Positions 24,912 through 32,446 of a stretch of 55,193 nt of DNA are shown piece after piece (the stretch's first letter is position 1; every line of letters starts with the position of its first letter). Source of the DNA: Candidatus Woesearchaeota archaeon (GTDB taxonomy: Archaea > Nanobdellota > Nanobdellia > Woesearchaeales > ARS49); the NCBI GenBank assembly GCA_019323015.1, contig JAHWHY010000010.1, positions 1-55,193 of the forward strand, given 5' to 3'. Below the pieces are notes generated by a model. That model did not search any database, was not told the DNA's origin, and was given only the letters and a program-made list of their open reading frames with translations. Made by a program: the position numbers and the translations under genes.

Positions 24912-26105
24912 TAATATATCCATATCTGTTTTGATTCTTTGCTCAAAGTCCGCGCTTTTTTCTCCTTCTTCTTTTTCTACAGATAATAGTCTTATCAGTT
25001 CTGCTGTGAGTTCTTTCTCTTTTTCTGTCTCAAACACCCCTAATTGTCCTGAGTGCTCATTGATTGCTGCTTCCTCTATTTCTTCTACAGAGCTCTTGCT
25101 TGTTTTTATTTCTTCAAATTCTTTTGACACTAGTTTGTTTGTGTTTTTCATAACAAAGTATGCTCCTTCTGAGTATGCTTTGCTGAAGAATTCCTTGAAT
25201 TTTATGTCTGAAGGTTTTCCTGTTCTCAAGCAGCCTTTTATTCTTACTGTTATTATTGTGTCTTTTAATTCTCCTTTCAATAATTCCATTAATTCTTCAT
25301 TTGCTTCTTCAGGTGTCTTGTTCTCTGCATTTAATTCAAAACTCACCACTTTGTGCGGCTCTATCTTCAGGTGCTGCACGTGGCCGTTGTCTACTATTAC
25401 AAAGCTTCCTTTTTTCAGTTTCTCTAGTTCTGAGAATGAGTTGGGATAAATCGGTCCAGGATAAACTATGTTTTCATATCCTGCTATGTTCACTTTGTCA
25501 ATGACATGCACATGCCCTCCTGCATAATAATTAAAGTTCTTTGGCAGTAGTGATACAGGCATTGCATCCATTTTCTCTAGTTCTTTTGGTTTTAGTTCAG
25601 AGAGTGCAGAGTGGAACAAGAAGATTTTGTATCTTGTTTCTTTTTCTTCAAGGTGTTTTCTTTCCAAATTATAGAAGTAATTTTTTTCCAGTCCTCCCTT
25701 TTTCCCGAGCAGGCCCGTTATTTTTATTTTTGTCTTGGGGTCTACTACAAAATCTAGTTTTAATTTTCCATCTACTTCTTGTCCCGTGCACACGTTTTGC
25801 GTAAGTCCTGCACTCTCAAGCACGTCTAATATTGTTTTGCCAGAAGAGCTGAAGTCATGGCTTCCAGGAATTGCATATACTGGGATGTTTTTGTCAGCCA
25901 GTTGTTTTAGCTTCTCTACAACCACTCTTAAGCAATCCATCGGCGGCATTGCTGTGTTGAACAAATCCCCTGATAAAAGCACAAAGTCCACTCCTGCTTT
26001 TAGGCAGTAGTCTATTACAGAAATAAATGATTTAGTATTGACTGTCCTTAGCTTTGGTTCACGCCACCCGCCTACATGACAGTCTGCTATGTGTGCAAAC
26101 TTCAT
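24900..26105 (-). CDS. mre11: Mre11/SbcD-like nuclease
   Basis: 401-aa calcineurin-like metallophosphoesterase of the Mre11 family, which trims DNA ends with Rad50. Motifs: I IADCHVGG (5-12), II LLSGDLFN, III IPGSHDFS, IV FLFHSAL and V AGGHVHV. Motif III has GSHD in place of the usual GNHD, so the Asn metal ligand is Ser; I believe GSHD occurs in a subset of archaeal homologues. The C-terminal capping region is present. It lies 51 nt downstream of herA in the same direction, as in archaeal herA-mre11-rad50-nurA operons, but rad50 and nurA are not here. Confidence 0.88.
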   Translation of the reverse strand: MKFAHIADCHVGGWREPKLRTVNTKSFISVIDYCLKAGVDFVLLSGDLFNTAMPPMDCLRVVVEKLKQLADKNIPVYAIPGSHDFSSSGKTILDVLESAGLTQNVCTGQEVDGKLKLDFVVDPKTKIKITGLLGKKGGLEKNYFYNLERKHLEEKETRYKIFLFHSALSELKPKELEKMDAMPVSLLPKNFNYYAGGHVHVIDKVNIAGYENIVYPGPIYPNSFSELEKLKKGSFVIVDNGHVQHLKIEPHKVVSFELNAENKTPEEANEELMELLKGELKDTIITVRIKGCLRTGKPSDIKFKEFFSKAYSEGAYFVMKNTNKLVSKEFEEIKTSKSSVEEIEEAAINEHSGQLGVFETEKEKELTAELIRLLSVEKEEGEKSADFEQRIKTDMDILLEI

Positions 26106-26156
26106 ATATGATTAAATACCTTAGAACTTTTTAAGTTTTTATTGTCTGGAAAATAC

Positions 26157-27677
26157 TCAATGCAGTTTAACTCCTGAGAAGTCTTGTTTTGTCTCTTGTT
26201 TTTTCTGGACAATGTCGTTAAAGAAAGGTATTGTTACAGGTATTGCGAATTTTGCAAAATTAGAGCTCACTATTGCCTCTCCTATATCCAGGGAAGCTAT
26301 GTTTCTTTCATCAGAGCTGAGGTCTTGTGCAGCGCTCTCTATTAGTGCCTGTCTCTCTGGCTTTAGTTCTACGCCGAGTATTATCTTGGTGTTCATGTTT
26401 GCCAGTATCTCTCGTGGTATCAAGCTGGGCAATTGTGTTATTGCTGTCAAGCCTATCTTGAATTTTCTTCCTTCTCTTGCTATTGTTGAAAATACGTTTG
26501 CTCCTTTCTCTAGCGCCTCTTTTCCTAAAACACGGGGAGCTTCTTCTAACACGATGGATATCACTGGTTTTTGTTTTAGCTCATCTGATTTTGAATTCTT
26601 GTGCTTGTCTAGTGCATTTGTTGCGATTATGCTTCCGATTAGTATCTCTACAGAGCCTGCAAACTCTGAGGTGTCTATTACTACTGTTTTTCTCTGCTCC
26701 AGTTCAGTTGTTATGTCTGTTATTGTGGTTTGCCCTGCTTCTGTGTCAAATATTCCTTTGCATATTATTTCTTCATTCTCTACATTCAAATTTAATATCT
26801 GCAGCAGTCTTCGCCTGACAACATCTGTTGTTGCTTCTATGAATTTTACCTCTAATGGTTTCTCTAAGACGATAGAGGATATCCATTCCTCGCCGTATTT
26901 TCTGTAATATGCAGATAATGCTTGTTTTTGTGCATCGCTCCAGTATGCTACACCATTAAAGTGATTTGGTTTTAATGTTCGTAAGTTTATCTTGAGTGTC
27001 TTGCATCCTGCTGGCGGGTTGCGCGGTGTGTAATACACTAACTTATCTTTTGCCTGCGGATGGTCTTTAAGCCCGAGTTTGTTTCTTCCATAGTATTCGT
27101 CGTGTGGATCCAGCACAAGGAAACTGCAGTAATCCTGGTCTATGGTATGCCATAATAAATTGCTCATCAATACGCTTTTTCCTCTCCCTGTTGTTCCTGA
27201 TATCAATATATGGTGGCTTAGCACTTTGTTTCCGTCTAGATGTATTGGCAGCTCTAGTGTTTTTGTTCCGCTTCGCAAGTTCCCGATAAAGAATTGGTTA
27301 TTTGTTTTTGTCAAGAGAAAATTAAAGTCATTTGCATTTACCTCTCTGACTGATGAGAAAAAGCTTGGAAGGGTTTTTGGGGCAATTGCCTTGTTGTTTT
27401 GTATAGTTACTAAGCTTTTGATTTTCGCGAGGGTATAGTTTCGCAGGTTTGCGTCCATTATTTCCATGTCAGAGTCTTCCTCAAGCCTGAGGCCAGAGAC
27501 TAGCTCGAGGTTTTGCTGGCTTAGCTGCGATCCATATACGAGGTCAAATACCTGGAAAAGTATTTTTTGGTTTCCTGCGTCTGCAATCAGCAGCTCTCCT
27601 AGCTCAAGCTTCTTGCCTGCTTTTTCCCTCACAACAATGCTTCCAAATTCTCCCGATATAACCAGGCCTTTAGTCAT
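26157..27677 (-). CDS. herA: HerA-type DNA helicase/translocase
   Basis: 506-aa hexameric ATPase of the HerA/FtsK superfamily. An N-terminal HAS beta-barrel (about 1-100) leads to Walker A ISGTTGRGKSVLM at about 158-170, LVLDPHDEYYG, Walker B VISIVLEEAPRVL, and sensor/arginine-finger segments (IAREGRKFKIGLTAITQLPSLI). In archaea HerA drives 5' resection with NurA and cooperates with Mre11-Rad50. ATG 27677 is preferred over the TTG one codon earlier because a TATA box (ATTTATAAAA) lies about 21 nt before it. Confidence 0.9.
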   Translation of the reverse strand: MTKGLVISGEFGSIVVREKAGKKLELGELLIADAGNQKILFQVFDLVYGSQLSQQNLELVSGLRLEEDSDMEIMDANLRNYTLAKIKSLVTIQNNKAIAPKTLPSFFSSVREVNANDFNFLLTKTNNQFFIGNLRSGTKTLELPIHLDGNKVLSHHILISGTTGRGKSVLMSNLLWHTIDQDYCSFLVLDPHDEYYGRNKLGLKDHPQAKDKLVYYTPRNPPAGCKTLKINLRTLKPNHFNGVAYWSDAQKQALSAYYRKYGEEWISSIVLEKPLEVKFIEATTDVVRRRLLQILNLNVENEEIICKGIFDTEAGQTTITDITTELEQRKTVVIDTSEFAGSVEILIGSIIATNALDKHKNSKSDELKQKPVISIVLEEAPRVLGKEALEKGANVFSTIAREGRKFKIGLTAITQLPSLIPREILANMNTKIILGVELKPERQALIESAAQDLSSDERNIASLDIGEAIVSSNFAKFAIPVTIPFFNDIVQKKQETKQDFSGVKLH

Positions 27678-27760
27678 CAAGCAGAGGGTTGTTTCGGATT
27701 TTATAAATATTTATGTGGTGCAGAGTAAAGTTTATATATCTGTCAAGTTAAAATGCTGTT

Positions 27761-28027
27761 ATGGGAAAATATACTGAGAAAAAAGAGGTCAAAGAGGCGC
27801 TTAAGAAAGCAAAGGAGCTTGAGAAAGAGCACATCATGACTCCTAAAGAAGAGACCGGTGTTCAAAAAGAAGCATCAACTCTTTCTGAAAAATTAAGAAA
27901 ACTTCTGAAGCCAGAATGGTTTATCAGGGACATGCATAAGAAAAAAACTGTAAAAAAGGCAAAGAAGAAGATTCGCAAGAAAGCCGTTACAAAGACCAGG
28001 AAACAGACGAAAAAGAAGAAGAAATAG
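27761..28027 (+). CDS. Lys-rich basic protein (88 aa)
   Basis: 88 aa; residues 1-55 are mixed charge helices (KKEVKEALKKAKELEKEH), residues 58-88 almost entirely Lys/Arg (HKKKTVKKAKKKIRKKAVTK...). Likely binds DNA or RNA non-specifically. It is next to another Lys-tailed gene. A TATA box GTTTATATATC lies about 21 nt before the ATG, so it is leaderless. Confidence 0.6.
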   Translation: MGKYTEKKEVKEALKKAKELEKEHIMTPKEETGVQKEASTLSEKLRKLLKPEWFIRDMHKKKTVKKAKKKIRKKAVTKTRKQTKKKKK

Positions 28028-28146
28028 TCGAAAAGTTTATAAACTAGAAGTCTTTTAATACCATAATTCAGGTGATTTATCGTCTGAAAAGGGTTAGGGG
28101 TTTCATACTCCGAATTCAAAAAAACAAAAAGAGGAGGGTAACTAAA

Positions 28147-28455
28147 ATGGCAGAAAAAGTAGCAAAAGTTGGTGTAAGAAAAGCTACTGGATATCTATAT
28201 TTTGTTGATAAGAAAGGAGATGTATCCAGAGCAAAAATGGCTAGAGGCCGCAAGAAAGGAGCTAAGAAAATAGAGAAAGTAGCTAAAGTTGGTGTCAAGA
28301 AAGCAAAAGGATACCTATACTTTATCGACGGAAAAGGAGACGTCTCAAGAGCAAAGATGGCTCGCGGCGGAAGAAAAAAGAAGAAAAAGGCTAAAAAGAA
28401 GAAAGTAAAAAAGAAAAAAGCCAAGAAGAAAAAAGCTAAAAAGAAAAAGAGATAA
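28147..28455 (+). CDS. Two-repeat basic protein with poly-Lys tail
   Basis: 102 aa. Two near-identical modules of about 36 residues: KVGVRKATGYLYFVDKKGD followed by VSRAKMARG at 6-34, then KVGVKKAKGYLYFIDGKGD followed by VSRAKMARG at 45-73. They are followed by about 30 residues of Lys repeats (KKKAKKK). The module looks like a small beta unit (GYLYFxDxxGDVSRAxMARG) found, to my knowledge, in DPANN proteins; the tail resembles histone H1 or Alba-like nucleic-acid binders. ATG 28147 is chosen because GAGGAGGGTAACT precedes it; the leader is about 85 nt from a TATA box near 28037. Likely an abundant nucleoid or RNA-binding protein (inference). Confidence 0.75.
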   Translation: MAEKVAKVGVRKATGYLYFVDKKGDVSRAKMARGRKKGAKKIEKVAKVGVKKAKGYLYFIDGKGDVSRAKMARGGRKKKKKAKKKKVKKKKAKKKKAKKKKR

Positions 28456-28566
28456 ATTTTTTCTTTCTAATTCTTTTTTTTATGATTTTTCTATATTCCC
28501 TGTAATAGAAAAGTATATAAACTAATTCATTAATCAGGAGATATAGTAATAAAATAGGTGGTTTGA

Positions 28567-29205
28567 GTGATTAGCATACTAAAAAAGGTATTGAACTTGT
28601 TCCTTACAGACTGGTTTAAGTCTAAAAAAGATATTAAATTAGGCCTATACGGCCCGCCTAATTCTGGCAAGACTACTTTGGCTAATCGGATTTGTAAAGA
28701 CTGGTTGGGAGAAGAGATGGGTTCTACTAGTAATGTGCCTCACGAGACAAGGGAGATTCATGTAAAAGAGCAGATAACTCTTAAGTCAAAGGATGGCAAA
28801 AAAGAATTATTGTTTAATCTGGTTGACACTCCTGGCATTGCAACGAGGATTGATTACGAGGATTTCCTTAAGGCAGGCATGACTGAGAAAAAAGCAAAAA
28901 AGCGTGCTAAAGAGGCAACAAAAGGGGTTATTGAGGCTATCAAGTGGCTTGATGAGATGGATACTGTTCTTGTTGTTCTTGATGCAACGAAAGATCCGTA
29001 TTCCCAGGTGAATATAACGATAATTGGTAATCTTGCTGCACGGGACATTCCTGTTCTGGTCGTGGCAAATAAAGTTGATTTAAAGAAGGCAAATATGAAG
29101 AAAGTGCAGGCAGCATTCCCGCAGTACCCTATTGTGGGGATATCTGCAAAATATGGAAGAAAGGTAAAGGACCTTTACGAGAATATATTTGATTTGATAA
29201 AATAG
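28567..29205 (+). CDS. Era-like small GTPase (Oap/DUF2073 cluster)
   Basis: 212 aa TRAFAC-class GTPase: G1 GPPNSGKTTL (29-38), G3 DTPG, G4 NKVD, G5 SAKYG. It starts with GTG preceded by AGGTGG. A basic amphipathic N-terminus (LKKVLNLFLTDWFKSKK) may touch the membrane or RNA. It is the first of a conserved archaeal trio with DUF2073 and a Zn-ribbon protein, which I recall being named Oap in some annotations; the function of the trio is not known to me. Confidence 0.85.
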   Translation: MISILKKVLNLFLTDWFKSKKDIKLGLYGPPNSGKTTLANRICKDWLGEEMGSTSNVPHETREIHVKEQITLKSKDGKKELLFNLVDTPGIATRIDYEDFLKAGMTEKKAKKRAKEATKGVIEAIKWLDEMDTVLVVLDATKDPYSQVNITIIGNLAARDIPVLVVANKVDLKKANMKKVQAAFPQYPIVGISAKYGRKVKDLYENIFDLIK

Positions 29206-29217
29206 GTGAAAAAAAAG

Positions 29218-29607
29218 ATGGTAACACTGCAATTTATGCCGTACACAGAAATCGCAAGTCTTAGTTCAATTGGCAGGATTAGAAAGCTTTTGAACATTGC
29301 AAAACAGAACAAGATTGTTCTTTTGCAGGGAAGGCTTAAGAAAGACGAGGAAGCTGAGTTGATAAAGGCGACAATGGAGGAGATAAACAAGGAGTTCAAG
29401 GGCATAGAGCTTGCTGTAATTAATCCTAAGCAGGAGGATATAGGCGGTTTTGAGAGGATAAAAACAGATTTTGTTGAGATGCTTCTTGGAGACCGGTCTG
29501 GCATGACCATCATTGGCCCTGCAAATGTTGTCAAGTCTATAAAGAAGGATCCTAATAAGATAGAGCTTCTTACCAAAGAAAGCAGGAAAAAGAAGAGGAA
29601 GAAATAA
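29218..29607 (+). CDS. DUF2073 family protein
   Basis: 129 aa, starting MVTLQFMPYTEIASLSSIGRIRKLLNIAKQN, with the conserved GRLKKDEEAELI, GIELAVI and GDRSGMTIIGPANVVKSIKK segments and a basic tail. I prefer ATG 29218 to GTG 29206 because AGGTGA lies 8 nt before it. It is in tight operon with the GTPase (12 nt after its stop) and overlaps the next ATG by 1 nt. Confidence 0.85.
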   Translation: MVTLQFMPYTEIASLSSIGRIRKLLNIAKQNKIVLLQGRLKKDEEAELIKATMEEINKEFKGIELAVINPKQEDIGGFERIKTDFVEMLLGDRSGMTIIGPANVVKSIKKDPNKIELLTKESRKKKRKK

Positions 29608-29987
29608 TGCCGCACCAATGTGTTAGATGTGATGCTCTGTATGATGATGGTGCTCAGGAGATTCTAAAAGGCTGCCCTTGCGGCGGCAAGTTGTTTTTCT
29701 ACATAAAGAAAGAAAGATTAGAGAAGGTAAAAGCTGAAGAGAAGATTGCGCTTTCTCCTGTGCAAAAAGAGCAGATTGAAAAGGATATTTATGACATGAC
29801 TGGTATTGATGACCGCGACAGGCCTGTTGTTCTTGATCTTGAGTCTATTAAAGTTCTTAAGCCTGGTAAGTTTGAGCTTGATCTTGTCAAGCTCTTTAAG
29901 GGAGATCCTTTGATTTTCAAGCTTGCTTCTGGCAAGTACATAATTGATGTTGCTGAGACCTTTCGGCAAATGAGGAAAAACAAGTAA
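29607..29987 (+). CDS. Zn-ribbon protein of the GTPase/DUF2073 trio
   Basis: 126 aa. The N-terminal zinc ribbon is CVRC (5-8) and CPCG (23-26), followed by a helical linker and a C-terminal domain (PVVLDLESIKVLKPGKFELDLVKLFKGDPLIF, SGKYIIDV). Predicted nucleic-acid binder. The start codon overlaps the upstream stop (TAATG), so the two are translationally coupled. Confidence 0.85.
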   Translation: MPHQCVRCDALYDDGAQEILKGCPCGGKLFFYIKKERLEKVKAEEKIALSPVQKEQIEKDIYDMTGIDDRDRPVVLDLESIKVLKPGKFELDLVKLFKGDPLIFKLASGKYIIDVAETFRQMRKNK

Positions 29988-30077
29988 AATAAGTAGTGTT
30001 ATAGAACAAAAGATTTATATATAAGAAATAAATTTATATACGTAGGAAGTTCATAATAAAAAACTTGAGGTGATTAT

Positions 30078-30458
30078 ATGGCTGAACCTAAGAATATCGC
30101 TTTGGTGATTCTAGGAGTTGTTGCGATTATCGCAGTTGTTGGATTAGTTCTGTTATTCACTAGGACAGGTACAACTGGTGGAATAGTTACTATGGCAGGA
30201 TGTGATTCTCCAGCTACACCAGTTCTTGCAGAACCAGGTGTTAACCCAGCATTTTTGACAATGTGGCAGGAAGCAGGATACGCCTGTGTAAAAGCTCCTG
30301 GACAAGATGAATACACTCTGCAGACATGGTGTTGTACACCACCAGCAGGAGTTCCAGTTGACCCGCATTACAAGCCCGGATACGCACCAATTACTCCAAT
30401 ATCATATGATATTGAAGAGAGACCTGGATACCCTGGTTACAGAAGTACATTCACATAA
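30078..30458 (+). CDS. Small exported Cys protein, AGYxC family
   Basis: 126 aa. N-terminal anchor helix IALVILGVVAIIAVVGLVLLF (7-27), then an exported domain with Cys residues in AGCDSPATP, AGYACVKAPG and TWCCTPP and a Pro/Tyr-rich tail. It shares WQxAGYxCxKA...WxCC with the 88-aa protein at 33552. SD GAGGTGAT 5 nt before ATG; TATA (AATTTATATACG) near 30031. Probably an abundant surface protein; function unknown. Confidence 0.7.
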   Translation: MAEPKNIALVILGVVAIIAVVGLVLLFTRTGTTGGIVTMAGCDSPATPVLAEPGVNPAFLTMWQEAGYACVKAPGQDEYTLQTWCCTPPAGVPVDPHYKPGYAPITPISYDIEERPGYPGYRSTFT

Positions 30459-30486
30459 ATTTATTTTTTTCTTTTAACTTATTACA

Positions 30487-30975
30487 ATGGTGCGGCATTC
30501 TACTCTTGTGTTTTTCTTTGTTTCTATAGTTGCTATATTCAGCCTTGCCTTGTTTTTTGATGCGGTTAACACGGGCAGTGTTATTTCTAAGAGGGATTGT
30601 GCTGGTTATGCTTATGAGCATGACATTATTTTCAGTGATACTATTTTTAAGGCGCAGGGCAAGGAAGGTTATTTCAGGGATTCTGTGACTCTTTTTGATC
30701 CTTGTGTTAATAAAGAAGTTAATGGCACTTTTGAGGCGTTTGTGCAAAATCCGCCTTTACTGGGTTATGGTCGTTTTGTATTAGCTTCTGGCTCTATTTT
30801 TGCTTTTCAGGGTGATCCTGAGCCAAGCAAGGGCAGTATATTGTATTGGATATGCCCTCCTGATGAAACTGGTTTTCAGCGTGGAAGAGTTGTAATGTAT
30901 GACAAAGAAGTCTGCAATACATTTGGCGATACTTTTATTTTTGAAGATGCTGTGACTCCTAGAGGAACTCTTTAA
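30487..30975 (+). CDS. Exported protein with N-terminal anchor (162 aa)
   Basis: 162 aa. Hydrophobic segment TLVFFFVSIVAIFSLALFF (6-24), then an exported domain with several Cys (RDCAG, DPCV, WICPP, VCNTF) that could form two disulfides. No family recognised. It follows the AGYxC gene by 28 nt and is likely co-transcribed; it ends directly against the convergent AbrB-PhoU gene. Confidence 0.6.
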   Translation: MVRHSTLVFFFVSIVAIFSLALFFDAVNTGSVISKRDCAGYAYEHDIIFSDTIFKAQGKEGYFRDSVTLFDPCVNKEVNGTFEAFVQNPPLLGYGRFVLASGSIFAFQGDPEPSKGSILYWICPPDETGFQRGRVVMYDKEVCNTFGDTFIFEDAVTPRGTL

Positions 30976-31932
30976 TTATTCTTTGTCTAGCACTATTCTT
31001 GCTATGTTGCTTATCAAGGTTGTTCCTGTTTTGATATTTTCCACAAGCTCTACTGTTTCTGCTGCTGTGTTTTTTGTTATTAGGCTGGTGCATTGTTTCA
31101 CAAGCTCTATTCTTTTTCTTGCAACTTCATCTGCTAGTTTTTTGTCGTCTGAGTGAAGCGCTTTCATCACTTTTGTGTATTGTGAATCTAAGTCAACAAG
31201 GATTGGTTTTATTTTTGAGAGTTCTTTTTTGTCTATTTTTCCTGCAGTTGTGCACATGTGCTTGACACAGTCTGCCAGGTTTTCCAGGTTCATTGACAAG
31301 TACCAGCTTGGCAGTATCTGTATTTTTTCTATTCCTATGTCTTCTGCTAGCTGATTGTCTGTTACTGCGCTTTTCAATAGTCTTGAAAGAAGAAAATACA
31401 GTCGATTTACGTCATAGTCTCTGAACACTATTGTTTCATAATTGAATTTTTTGTCTTCTATGCCTTCTGCTATGTCTTTTAGCATTGTTCTTACTATCAT
31501 GTCCATTCTTTTGATTGTCTTGTCTACTGATATTTCTTTCAGGTTCAAAAGATCTTTTGCAATTATGCTTTTTGCTGTCTGTTCAGATATTTCTAGTGCC
31601 ACAAAGTCGTGCAGCATTTTTCTTATTTGTTTTACTTTTTCAGACAAACTGTCTCCAAAGATGGTGATTGTGTTGTAGTTGTTTACATATGCTGATGTTA
31701 TTTCTCTTTGTATGGTGTCTAGCTCTTTTTTGTCTATGTTTATTGTTATCTCTTTTTGTTCTTGTTCCTGTTTTTCTGCATTAAGCTCTGGCATTATCAC
31801 TAGTTCTTTGTCAGATTTCTCAATTAAGTAAACATTGTGTCCTTTTTCTAGATTGTTTTTCTCAATCCATTTTTTTGGCAGAGAAACAGTGTGGCTGGCA
31901 GGTCCTGCCTTGACTAATCTTCTGATATGCAT
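30976..31932 (-). CDS. AbrB-PhoU domain regulator
   Basis: 318 aa. An N-terminal SpoVT-AbrB domain (MHIRRLVKAGPASHTVSLPKKWIEKNNLEKGHNVYL) is fused to a long helical PhoU-like region (about 90-318) with two PhoU repeats. AbrB-PhoU proteins are common archaeal regulators linked in some lineages to phosphate transport, but no pst genes are nearby. ATG 31932 is preferred over the upstream GTG, because that GTG is part of the SD GAGGTGAT. A perfect 10-bp inverted repeat at 31959-31986 covers its promoter. Confidence 0.85.
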   Translation of the reverse strand: MHIRRLVKAGPASHTVSLPKKWIEKNNLEKGHNVYLIEKSDKELVIMPELNAEKQEQEQKEITINIDKKELDTIQREITSAYVNNYNTITIFGDSLSEKVKQIRKMLHDFVALEISEQTAKSIIAKDLLNLKEISVDKTIKRMDMIVRTMLKDIAEGIEDKKFNYETIVFRDYDVNRLYFLLSRLLKSAVTDNQLAEDIGIEKIQILPSWYLSMNLENLADCVKHMCTTAGKIDKKELSKIKPILVDLDSQYTKVMKALHSDDKKLADEVARKRIELVKQCTSLITKNTAAETVELVENIKTGTTLISNIARIVLDKE

Positions 31933-31958
31933 TAAAATCACCTCATTTGTAAGTATTA

Positions 31959-31986
31959 AACGTATTTAAAGTATAGTAAATACGTT
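31959..31986. promoter_or_regulatory. Inverted repeat, candidate operator
   Basis: AACGTATTTA and TAAATACGTT form a perfect 10-bp inverted repeat with an 8-nt spacer. It sits between the divergent AbrB-PhoU gene and the candidate RNA gene and overlaps the AT-rich promoter of the former. A dimeric or tetrameric AbrB-type protein could bind here; autoregulation is inferred. Confidence 0.5.
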
Positions 31987-31991
31987 AGGTA

Positions 31992-31999
31992 TATATAAA
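31992..31999 (+). promoter_or_regulatory. TATA box for the candidate structured RNA
   Basis: TATATAAA about 24-27 nt before the predicted RNA 5' end (32022-32026). No reading frame of note follows, so it most likely drives the RNA. Confidence 0.5.
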
Positions 32000-32022
32000 T
32001 CTTTGTTCATTATAGTAATTAA

Positions 32023-32376
32023 GATGAATAAAACCTGAGGGCAGGTACCTGTGACGCAGGGCGTAAAAGCACAGGATCTGAACCAGGCCAAGGCTGAACG
32101 CCAACAACCAAACGCTAAATGCCTTGTCCGCTTACCCTTTTATCATTTATTCATCACTCACCATCATTGGCGACATTGAGAAACAGTGGAGCTTTGTTAA
32201 AGGCAAAGAAAAACACTAATAGGCGAAAAACGCACAGCTCATAACGGAGCGGTTTGATGGCTATCTTGGCCGCTCCATCAAAAATATTACAAAAATGACA
32301 CTCACTCAACCCCCCTCGAAACTTAAAAGGCGCGTGCTCGCGAATTCTTCAGTTCGGCGCGCCTCCCTTTTTTTTT
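32023..32376 (+). ncRNA. Candidate structured RNA, about 350 nt, unknown family
   Basis: A gap without a credible gene, flanked by a TATA box and a hairpin plus T9. It is visibly richer in GC than its surroundings. Predicted elements: CCTGTG/CACAGG (32048-32053 with 32070-32075) enclosing ACGC-AGG-GCGT; GGC-GGT/ACC-GCC around it; CTTTG/CAAAG near 32193-32208; an H-type pseudoknot, GGAGCGG (32246-32252) with CCGCTCC (32270-32276) and TTTGAT (32253-32258) with ATCAAA (32277-32282); a possible closing helix GAGGG (32037-32041) with CCCTC (32313-32317). I could not find SRP RNA (GGAAG...AGCAG) or RNase P RNA (GAGGAAAGUC) signatures. Confidence 0.55.
32328..32376 (+). terminator. Hairpin plus T9 at the end of the candidate RNA
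   Basis: AGGCGCG (32328-32334) pairs with CGCGCCT (32358-32364), followed by CCC and nine T (32368-32376). It could be the RNA's terminal stem and an oligo-T stop in one. Confidence 0.55.
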
Positions 32377-32446
32377 ATAGTTCTCCTTTATTGCTCATCG
32401 ACAGGCCTGCCTTTGTTGAGATGATGATCACGCAGATCAAGAAAAG

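Noticed and set aside
28000..28460. Simple-sequence artefact explaining the Lys-rich genes
   Set aside because: The GYLYF modules are conserved between copies at protein level with silent changes, and SD/TATA elements are present, so the gene is real.
32023..32376. SRP RNA or RNase P RNA
   Set aside because: The core motifs I know (SRP GGAAG/AGCAG loops; RNase P GAGGAAAGUC and its partner strand) were not found on either strand. Left as unknown structured RNA.
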